Assembly: GCA_016928955.1 (NCBI GenBank)
Contig: JAFGJV010000054.1
Span: 1 to 60,554, forward strand
DNA: 60,554 bases
Direction: 5' to 3'
Source: Spirochaetales bacterium
GTDB lineage: Bacteria > Spirochaetota > Spirochaetia > Treponematales > UBA12059
The position numbers were made by a program, and so were the translations under genes. The notes beneath the pieces were generated by a model. The model searched no databases, was not told where the DNA came from, and saw only the letters and a program-made list of their open reading frames with translations. This document shows positions 54,507-60,554 of this stretch, piece after piece (within the stretch, counting starts at the first letter, position 1; each line of letters opens with the position of its first letter).

Positions 54507-56086
54507 CATCGATATTCATTCTGGGAGCCGGCGTAATGCAGGGGCCGGCCATACAGGCGGCCAGGAACAAAGGCTACCACGTTGCCGTGGCAGATGGCGA
54601 CCCGAACGCGATCCATGCCCGGGACGCCGACGTTTTTTTCAACGTTGACCTCAAGGACAGGGAAGGGCTGGCAGCCGCTGCCGCAAGCGTGCCGAACCTG
54701 CGCGGTGTGTTTACCGCAGGAACGGACTTTTCAGCGTCCGTGGCCTGGGTGGCCGAGCGGCTGGGCCTGCCAAGCATATCGTATGAAACGGCCCTAGACG
54801 CGTCGGACAAGGCCCGGATGCGGGCCAGGCTGGAAGCAGCCGGCGTACCGGTGCCAGGCCACGCCGTGGGCTCCAAGGGCGACGATCCCGAGATCCTGGC
54901 AACCGGCTCCTCCGGAAGAACGCTGTCGTACCCCGTGGTCGTCAAACCCGTGGACAATATGGGAGCCCGCGGCTGTAGGCTTGCCCGGGACAGGCACGAG
55001 CTGGCGCATGCATGGACGGACGCCCTGGCGCACTCGCGCTCGGGCAGGGCCATTGTGGAAGAATACCTGGACGGCCCGGAATTCAGCGTGGACGCATTGG
55101 TCCATGGCGGCAACATCGTTATCCGGGGTCTGGCAGACAGGCATGTGTATTTTGCGCCGTACTTTGTCGAGCTGGGACACACCATGCCCAGCGCCTACGG
55201 AGCTGACGTACAGGCGGAGGTCCTGGCCGTTTTCCAGGCGGCCGTACGCGCCCTTGGCATTACCACGGGGGCGGCCAAAGGCGATATCAAGTACACCCGC
55301 AGGGGTGCCTTCGTGGGTGAGATAGCCGCCCGGCTGTCCGGCGGCTTCATGTCCGGCTGGACCTATCCCTACGCAAGCGGCGTTGACCCGGCGGCTGAGG
55401 CCATAGACCTGGCCTGCGGCGTGACGCCGGCCTTCCAGAGCTCGACGCGGGACTGGGTGTCGGCCGAGCGCGCCTGGATATCCATACCGGGCACCGTGGC
55501 CGAGGTACGGATGCTGGACGCGGCCAGGCGCCTTCCCTACGTCAAGGACGTGTTCCCACGGCTGTCCCGCGGTGACCGTGCCGTGTTTCCCTCAAACAAC
55601 GTCCAGAAAGCCGGCAATGTCATCAGCCAGGCTCCGGATCGCGCCAGCGCCGAACAGGCGGCCGAGCGCGGGGCCAGAGCCGTGCTGATACGCCTGGAAC
55701 CTGGTGACCCGGACACCCTGGCCTTTTTGGACGGAGCCATGGACATACGCTCAGATTCCGGCCAGCTGTGGCCGCCTCCGGCCTACCAGCCATCGGCCAT
55801 GGCGCTGGCCTCAGCGGACAAGCTTCCGGATCTGGTGAGGAATGGCGGGGAGGGGACCACCGTGTCGATCGCGCCGCTCCGTGGGCTGGACGGCGACACG
55901 TCAACGGACTGGCTCGGCCGTACCCTGCCGGAAACTCTGGACGCCGTCAGGGAGCTGACCGGGGCCAGGGTGGGCGACCATGGCGATCTGGTGCTCGGTC
56001 GTAGATTCTGGAAAGCCTTGTTCCGGGGCGGCTACCAGGCCGGGGCCTGGGTGGTGGATAGCGCTCGGCGGGGAGGGGATCGATGA
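54503..56086 (+). CDS. ATP-grasp ligase
   Basis: 527 residues. N-terminal Rossmann-like segment (IFILGAGVMQGPAIQAARNKGY), central ATP-grasp (YPVVVKPVDNMGARGCRLA; IVEEYLDGPEFSVDALV; FVGEIAARLSGGFMSG) and a C-terminal extension of about 150 residues. Related to PurK/carbamoyl-phosphate synthase-type carboxylate-amine ligases. It probably joins an amino acid or amine to a carboxylate made in this pathway. Overlaps both neighbours by 4 bases. Confidence 0.9.
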   Translation: MTSIFILGAGVMQGPAIQAARNKGYHVAVADGDPNAIHARDADVFFNVDLKDREGLAAAAASVPNLRGVFTAGTDFSASVAWVAERLGLPSISYETALDASDKARMRARLEAAGVPVPGHAVGSKGDDPEILATGSSGRTLSYPVVVKPVDNMGARGCRLARDRHELAHAWTDALAHSRSGRAIVEEYLDGPEFSVDALVHGGNIVIRGLADRHVYFAPYFVELGHTMPSAYGADVQAEVLAVFQAAVRALGITTGAAKGDIKYTRRGAFVGEIAARLSGGFMSGWTYPYASGVDPAAEAIDLACGVTPAFQSSTRDWVSAERAWISIPGTVAEVRMLDAARRLPYVKDVFPRLSRGDRAVFPSNNVQKAGNVISQAPDRASAEQAAERGARAVLIRLEPGDPDTLAFLDGAMDIRSDSGQLWPPPAYQPSAMALASADKLPDLVRNGGEGTTVSIAPLRGLDGDTSTDWLGRTLPETLDAVRELTGARVGDHGDLVLGRRFWKALFRGGYQAGAWVVDSARRGGDR

Positions 56087-57123
56087 TTTCTCGCCTTCTG
56101 GCCATACTTCTGGCCGTGGCGGCCGGTTGGGGCTCCGCCTTTGCCGGAGCCCAGGGCGGGTCCGTTGACCTGGCTGTCAAGGCAACTGAATGGAAGGCGA
56201 GCTTTGCCTTCGATCCGGTCACGGGCACGGGGCATGTGCTCAGGGGCCAGGATCTGGTACGCTTCCGAGTGGGCACCGGAGCGTTGATGATGGGCAACGG
56301 CGCCCTGGTGGCCAGCGATGCTCCGGAGTGGACTGGTTCGAGCGTGAAGGTAAGCCCCGCCGTCGTGGAAGCGATCCAGGCCTGGTTCGATACAATCGAC
56401 GAGGAGCGGGCTTCCCGTTTTTCGGTGGCCGCCATCCTGATTGACCCTGGCCACGGCGGCCGGGATCCTGGGGCAATAGGCGAGCACGGATCGGGTGGGG
56501 CCCGCCTGCGGATAGCCGAGAAGGACATCGTGCTCAGCGTGGCAACGGATCTGTACGCCAGGCTGAAAGCCAGGTGGCCGGACAAGACCATCATGATTAC
56601 CCGCGCGGGCGACAGCTACCCGAGCCTGGACGAACGCGTCGCCATGGCCAACCAAGTGGATCTGGCCCTGAACCAGGCCATCATATACATATCGATACAC
56701 GCAAACGCGTCGTTCAACAAAAAAGCGTCCGGCTACGAGGTGTGGTACCTGAATCCGGAATACCGGCGCACCGTGGTCGACCAGAAAAAGGCCGGGGACG
56801 TGGACGAGGACGTACTGCCCATCCTGAACGCCATGCTCGAGGAAGAGTACACCACAGAAAGCGTGTTCCTGGCAAAATCCATCCTGGAAGGCCTTGGCCT
56901 GGCCGTTGGGACGGACACGGCAAGCAGGGGCATGCGGGCAGAGGAGTGGTTCGTGGTAAGGAACGCCAAGATGCCATCCGTGCTGGTGGAGCTCGGATTC
57001 GTGACGAACGAGAAGGAAGCCCGCCTGTTGGCCGACCCTGGCTACTTGCGGAAGCTCGCGGACGGCATCTATAATGGAATAACGTCGTTCGTCGATTATT
57101 TTGAGACTCGGAAAGGTCCGTAA
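56083..57123 (+). CDS. N-acetylmuramoyl-L-alanine amidase (Amidase_3)
   Basis: 346 residues with a signal peptide (first ~24 residues, LLAILLAVAAGWGSAFAGA), so periplasmic. The zinc amidase motifs are VAAILIDPGHGGRDPGAIGE (first His ligand), IISISIHANAS-like YISIHANAS and VLVELGFVTNEKEA. It cuts the peptide from peptidoglycan, useful for periplasmic flagella or cell separation. Starts in the stop of the ATP-grasp gene. Confidence 0.93.
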   Translation: MISRLLAILLAVAAGWGSAFAGAQGGSVDLAVKATEWKASFAFDPVTGTGHVLRGQDLVRFRVGTGALMMGNGALVASDAPEWTGSSVKVSPAVVEAIQAWFDTIDEERASRFSVAAILIDPGHGGRDPGAIGEHGSGGARLRIAEKDIVLSVATDLYARLKARWPDKTIMITRAGDSYPSLDERVAMANQVDLALNQAIIYISIHANASFNKKASGYEVWYLNPEYRRTVVDQKKAGDVDEDVLPILNAMLEEEYTTESVFLAKSILEGLGLAVGTDTASRGMRAEEWFVVRNAKMPSVLVELGFVTNEKEARLLADPGYLRKLADGIYNGITSFVDYFETRKGP

Positions 57124-57129
57124 GCCATC

Positions 57130-57708
57130 GTGAAGCACAGCGCATCCGACCTGTTCTCAGCGTGCAGGAAGTACCTGGACGCATTCCTTTTGCCCAAAAT
57201 CCTGTGGCCGTCCCTTCTGGCCGTTCTGCTTGCCATTGCCCTGGTCACCGTACTGGCCGGCGGGCTGGGCAGGCCAGCCACCCTGTGGTTCCCCAAGGCC
57301 CGGGGTCAGGGGGTGGGGGCCGAACTCCGCTACCTGCCCGTTCGGGGCGATGTGGAACTGGGCGTGCGAGACCTGGTGGACGAACTGGTGCTCGGCCCCA
57401 TGGACGAGGACCACGCTCCCCTCTGCGAGCCGGGAAGCGACGTATCGGCCGTGTTGGCCCGGGGCAAGACCCTGTATGTTGACCTGTCGTCTGACGTGCT
57501 GTTCGGCAGGAAGGCGTCCACGGGAATATGGTCCGAGGGCCAGGCCGAACCAGCCCTTATCCTCGAGCTTGTCCGCAAGACCGTCTCATGGAACTACCCC
57601 GGCAGGAAGCTGGTATTGACCATAGGAGGCAAGGAAGCGCTGACGCGGACCGCCGAGCCTGAAAAAACCGCGCCTGATACCGGTGCGAAAATAGAACAAA
57701 ATAATTGA
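57130..57708 (+). CDS. GerMN domain protein
   Basis: 192 residues, GTG start. One N-terminal membrane helix (LWPSLLAVLLAIALVTVLAG) and an extracytoplasmic GerMN domain (GDVELGVRDLVDELVLGPM; TLYVDLSSDVLF; ELVRKTVSWNYPGRKLVLTI). GerMN domains are often found with amidases and bind or organise at peptidoglycan. Follows the amidase by 6 bases. Confidence 0.85.
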   Translation: MKHSASDLFSACRKYLDAFLLPKILWPSLLAVLLAIALVTVLAGGLGRPATLWFPKARGQGVGAELRYLPVRGDVELGVRDLVDELVLGPMDEDHAPLCEPGSDVSAVLARGKTLYVDLSSDVLFGRKASTGIWSEGQAEPALILELVRKTVSWNYPGRKLVLTIGGKEALTRTAEPEKTAPDTGAKIEQNN

Positions 57709-57732
57709 CAAAGGGTTTGGCGCGACTATAAT
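57705..57732 (+). promoter_or_regulatory. Consensus promoter of flaA
   Basis: Perfect TTGACA (57705-57710), 16 bases, perfect TATAAT (57727-57732). The -35 overlaps the stop codon of the GerMN gene. The leader to the flaA ATG is about 170 bases and contains the palindrome GGAGCCGCTAGCGGTTCC (57843-57860). Confidence 0.85.
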
Positions 57733-57910
57733 AAATTTCGCGTAGCCAGGTTCTAGAGCGCGTGACGCTTATGTCCTGGATTCGCGTCCGTCCGGGCGCC
57801 TCGGGAGGGTACCGGAACGGCCGTTTTGAATAGCACAGTGCCGGAGCCGCTAGCGGTTCCGCACCCTGACAGGGAAAAAACGAACGCGCACTTAGGAAAG
57901 GAGCACGTGA

Positions 57911-58999
57911 ATGAGAAGGCCGATTTTCGTGATCGCCGTGGCCCTGATGATTCTGGGCGCCGTCTCCGCATTCGCAGACGAAGCCGTCGTCATCGATTTC
58001 TCTCTCCTGACGGCGGACATCATCGACGATCCGATGAACCCCGGAACCATGACGCAGAACCGGGCTACCATGATGGATTTCTCCACCGTGGCCGGTGCCA
58101 GCTATACCCCGGAGCAGAAGAAGCAGATGGCCATATCGCTGGCCATCGTCAACTGGGATGTCGTGCTCGCCTCATCGTCGCGCACCAACGACAACCAGTC
58201 GCTCTCCTACACCAAGGAAGCCACGGTTGACGCCGAGGCCAAAAAGTATGCCGGCCAGACCGTCATGGGCATCCGCGTCCGCTTCCCCCTGGAACCTTTC
58301 AATTCCTGGGCGCGGATAGAGCCGCCGTTCGAGGTCCCCGCCTTTGAGCCCGCGGCCACCGTGGGTGACGACGGCGTGATCACCGAGGACCCCACCAAGG
58401 CGTCGCTCAGCGCTAACAACACCAGGCTGAGCCGCTTCGAGGGCAGCTACAACGCCGAGTCCAAGGTCACCACCGCGTTCGGCGTGGTCAAGAACGTGGG
58501 CGTTGTCAAATCGGTGGCCGTCAACGTGAAGGGACTTAATTTCCCGCACGGCATGTCGGTGATCTTCAAGGACAACGACGGCAACGAGAAGGTCATGTTC
58601 CTTGGCTACCTGAACTTTGACGGCTGGCGCGAGCTGCGCTGGGACAACCCCCAGTACATCACCGACGTCCGCAACCGCGAGCTCAGGATTTTCCCCCTGT
58701 ATCCCAAGTCCACCCCCTATGTGAAGCTGGCCGGCTTCCTCGTGACCCGCGACGCGGCGCATGAGGGCGGAGACTTCATCGCGTACATCAAGGACGTCAA
58801 GATCCTATACGACAAGGCCGTGCTCGAGCCCGTCAAGGACATTGACGACGAGGCAGTGTGGGGCATCGTTGGCCAGAAGGAAGAGGAGCGCAAGCGTCTT
58901 GAGAGCCTCCGCTTCGGCGCCAACCAGGTCCTGCGCTACATCGAGCGCATGAAGCAGGAGCAGAAGACCGAGTTCACCGGTACGGAAGCTACCGAGTAA
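57911..58999 (+). CDS. flaA: Flagellar filament outer layer (sheath) protein FlaA
   Basis: 362 residues. A cleavable signal peptide (VIAVALMILGAVSAFADE) exports it to the periplasm, as for spirochaete FlaA, which coats the FlaB core. Typical segments are VMGIRVRFPLEPFNSWARI, VKNVGVVKSVAVNVKGLNFPHG and FDGWRELRWDNPQYI. AAGGAG precedes the ATG. Own sigma-70 promoter and terminator make it a strongly expressed single gene. Confidence 0.95.
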   Translation: MRRPIFVIAVALMILGAVSAFADEAVVIDFSLLTADIIDDPMNPGTMTQNRATMMDFSTVAGASYTPEQKKQMAISLAIVNWDVVLASSSRTNDNQSLSYTKEATVDAEAKKYAGQTVMGIRVRFPLEPFNSWARIEPPFEVPAFEPAATVGDDGVITEDPTKASLSANNTRLSRFEGSYNAESKVTTAFGVVKNVGVVKSVAVNVKGLNFPHGMSVIFKDNDGNEKVMFLGYLNFDGWRELRWDNPQYITDVRNRELRIFPLYPKSTPYVKLAGFLVTRDAAHEGGDFIAYIKDVKILYDKAVLEPVKDIDDEAVWGIVGQKEEERKRLESLRFGANQVLRYIERMKQEQKTEFTGTEATE

Positions 59000-59020
59000 C
59001 GGTCCGACTCTCGTAAAACA

Positions 59021-59050
59021 AGCCGCCCGGCCTAGTCCGGGCGGCTTTTT
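59021..59050 (+). terminator. flaA terminator
   Basis: AGCCGCCCGG (59021-59030) pairs with CCGGGCGGCT (59037-59046), followed by TTTTT. Confidence 0.9.
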
Positions 59051-59055
59051 ATCGC

Positions 59056-59084
59056 TTGCGCCACCGGGCTTTTCAGCGTATCCT
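59056..59084 (+). promoter_or_regulatory. Leaderless-type promoter of the RelA/SpoT gene
   Basis: TTGCGC (59056-59061), 17 bases, TATCCT (59079-59084), exactly 6 bases, ATG at 59091. Confidence 0.6.
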
Positions 59085-59090
59085 GAGCCC

Positions 59091-60335
59091 ATGGAGTCAG
59101 CGGAGACCATCCCGAGCCGGTCCGAGCTCGAAGCCGCCTACAGGGCATCCTATGTCGGCATCGAGCGGATCCTCGGGCAAATGCTGTCGCGCATCAAGGC
59201 GCTGGTAGAGGCAGTCGGACTCTTTCCCGCGTACAAGCACCGGGTAAAATCCTTCAATAGCTATTTTTCAAAACGGGTCAAATTCATGCGCGACGCAAAG
59301 GCCCAGGGTCGGGATCCTCTGCCCATCACGGACGTGCTTGCGGTCCGCATTATATGCCCGTTCATAGGCGACCTGGCGCGCGTCGAGGAAGCGCTCCTAG
59401 ACGGCTTTACGGTTACCGAGGTGGAGCGAAAAGGGGCTGAAACATCCTTCAAGGAGTTCGGCTACCAGTCCACACATCTGCTGCTAAAAATACCAGAGGA
59501 ACTTATCGGGAGTACCGGCTTTCTCAATCCGCCTGTATGCGAGGTGCAAATCAGGACCATATTGCAGGACGCCTGGGCGGAGGTGGAACACGAGCTGGTA
59601 TACAAAGCGGATTTCACGCCCTTTGACGACCCCATGCGTCGCAAGCTGGCAGCCCTGAACGCAACGCTGACGCTGTCCGACATGCTGTTCCAGGAAATCC
59701 GCGACTACCAGCACCAGCTGAACAACGAGCTTGCCAAACGACGCGTCGCCTTCTTCAAAAAGGTTGAGGACGCAATAGACGGGGACCTGTACGCGGGGCT
59801 CAAGGCCAAGGCGAGGGAGGGCGACGACCGGCGCGCCGACTCCGGTTGGCTTGGCCCGTGGAAATCCCAGGACGACCTTTTGCTTGAGGCGCTGAATGCG
59901 CACAACCGCTCAGACTATGTCCGCGCCATAGACATTTACTCGCACATACTGGCCATGAACCCCAAGGCGGAGATCCGCGCCATCATCCACAAGCACCGCG
60001 GTATGGCCTATTTCGCTGAAAGCCGTTACGACGAGGCTGCGGAAGATTTTTCCGATACCCTGACGCTGGACGCGGCGTGCTACAAGGCGGCATATTACCG
60101 CGGGGTCGTATCCAGCGTCCGCCAGAACTACGCGGCTGCGATAGATGATTTCAACGCGGCCCTGGCCATACATCCCTACCACTTCTACTCGACATACCGG
60201 AGAGCCCAGGCCTTCTACCACATTGGAGACTATCCAAAAGCCCTTGCAGACTGCGAGGTGGCGCTGGAACTCGAGCCGGACAACGAAAACGTAAAAATGC
60301 TCAAAACCATGATACTTGCCCAGCTCAAGATGTAA
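59091..60335 (+). CDS. RelA/SpoT-domain (p)ppGpp synthetase with TPR repeats
   Basis: 414 residues. Residues 30-220 form a RelA/SpoT synthetase domain: ATP-binding HRVKSFNSYFSKRVK, ITDVLAVRIICPF, FGYQSTHLLL and CEVQIRTILQDAWAEVEHEL keep the key residues. There is no hydrolase HD domain. Residues 260-410 are three to four tetratricopeptide repeats (AIDIYSHILAMNP; YDEAAEDFSDTLTL; YPKALADCEVALELEPDN). It probably makes alarmones, with the TPRs sensing a partner. Starts without a ribosome site. Confidence 0.9.
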   Translation: MESAETIPSRSELEAAYRASYVGIERILGQMLSRIKALVEAVGLFPAYKHRVKSFNSYFSKRVKFMRDAKAQGRDPLPITDVLAVRIICPFIGDLARVEEALLDGFTVTEVERKGAETSFKEFGYQSTHLLLKIPEELIGSTGFLNPPVCEVQIRTILQDAWAEVEHELVYKADFTPFDDPMRRKLAALNATLTLSDMLFQEIRDYQHQLNNELAKRRVAFFKKVEDAIDGDLYAGLKAKAREGDDRRADSGWLGPWKSQDDLLLEALNAHNRSDYVRAIDIYSHILAMNPKAEIRAIIHKHRGMAYFAESRYDEAAEDFSDTLTLDAACYKAAYYRGVVSSVRQNYAAAIDDFNAALAIHPYHFYSTYRRAQAFYHIGDYPKALADCEVALELEPDNENVKMLKTMILAQLKM

Positions 60336-60355
60336 CGTCCGCAGACAGGTCCGTA

Positions 60356-60385
60356 TTGACACCCCCTGCCGTTTTCTGGTAATTT
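60356..60385 (+). promoter_or_regulatory. tRNA-Glu promoter
   Basis: TTGACA (60356-60361), 18 bases, TAATTT (60380-60385), 14 bases before the tRNA. Confidence 0.65.
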
Positions 60386-60399
60386 CTCACGCGTTGTCT

Positions 60400-60471
<72 letters not shown>

Positions 60472-60480
60472 ACCAAGAAA

Positions 60481-60503
60481 ACCGGCCGACAGGTCGGTTT
60501 TTT
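60481..60503 (+). terminator. tRNA-Glu terminator
   Basis: ACCGGCC (60481-60487) pairs with GGTCGGT (60492-60498), followed by a T-run. Confidence 0.85.
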
Positions 60504-60511
60504 CTTTGGAA

Positions 60512-60528
60512 CCCTAGGGGAATCGAAC
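60512..60528 (-). repeat. Inverted copy of the tRNA-Glu 3' end
   Basis: Seventeen bases are the exact reverse complement of tRNA positions 60451-60467 (T loop and acceptor start). The bases beyond do not continue as a tRNA, so it is a fragment. Confidence 0.7.
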
Positions 60529-60554
60529 GTGAGCGGCTGGAGTGAGAGAACACG

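Overview
The window comes from a GC-rich spirochaete (Treponema/Spirochaeta-like). The evidence is the spirochaete-specific flagellar set: two FlaB core flagellins, the periplasmic sheath protein FlaA, FliD, FlaG and a PilZ protein. A radical-SAM protein of the 'spiro-SPASM' type and a class II (B12-dependent) ribonucleotide reductase are consistent with this. Most of the sequence is GC-rich, with dense operons whose genes overlap by 4 bases (ATGA, GTGA and once CTGA).

Positions 1 to about 5492 are a visibly AT-rich block, interpreted as the right end of a mobile island. It carries a small unknown protein, a serine resolvase with repeats upstream, a large P-loop ATPase fused to a deoxyribosyltransferase/TIR-like domain (candidate anti-phage protein), a histone H1-like AT-hook protein, an excisionase-like HTH protein and a complete yjbQ. 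The block ends inside a second, GC-rich yjbQ that has lost its 5' end, so the island appears to have replaced the host gene with its own copy.

From 5.8 to 17 kb: an M29 aminopeptidase, an MFS transporter, a PAS histidine kinase, then a beta-glucoside regulon. The regulon comprises a GH1 glucosidase, a LacI regulator, two ABC permeases and a sugar-binding lipoprotein. It is tied together by three copies of a CGAAACCGGTTGC operator, one before the glucosidase and two around the transporter promoter. From 17.1 to 21.2 kb lies an ECF vitamin transporter (fused EcfA-EcfA, EcfT, pantothenate-type S component) with a diverged CoaX. A tRNA-Met follows, then a GNAT protein, an HD-GYP phosphodiesterase and TsaB/TsaE.

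From 25.7 to 32.3 kb is a minus-strand flagellar filament locus (flaB, flaB, flaG, fliD, unknown, PilZ). Housekeeping genes follow: a lysophospholipase-like hydrolase, PcnB, a DUF4912/GH57 pair, an FNR-like protein, YbaK, a phosphoesterase, Lpd, DnaE, a HAD hydrolase and NrdJ. From 49.6 to 57.7 kb a tightly overlapping plus-strand operon encodes the spiro-SPASM protein, a glycosyltransferase-like protein, an SpsF-like cytidylyltransferase, an SpsG-methyltransferase fusion, an ATP-grasp ligase, an amidase and a GerMN protein. FlaA comes directly after. A sigma-28-like promoter precedes this operon, which suggests a flagellar or envelope modification pathway. The window closes with a RelA/SpoT-TPR alarmone synthetase and tRNA-Glu.

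The most striking genome-wide signal is seven genes with no Shine-Dalgarno sequence whose -10 hexamer ends exactly 6 bases before the start codon. This is the arrangement expected of leaderless mRNAs.
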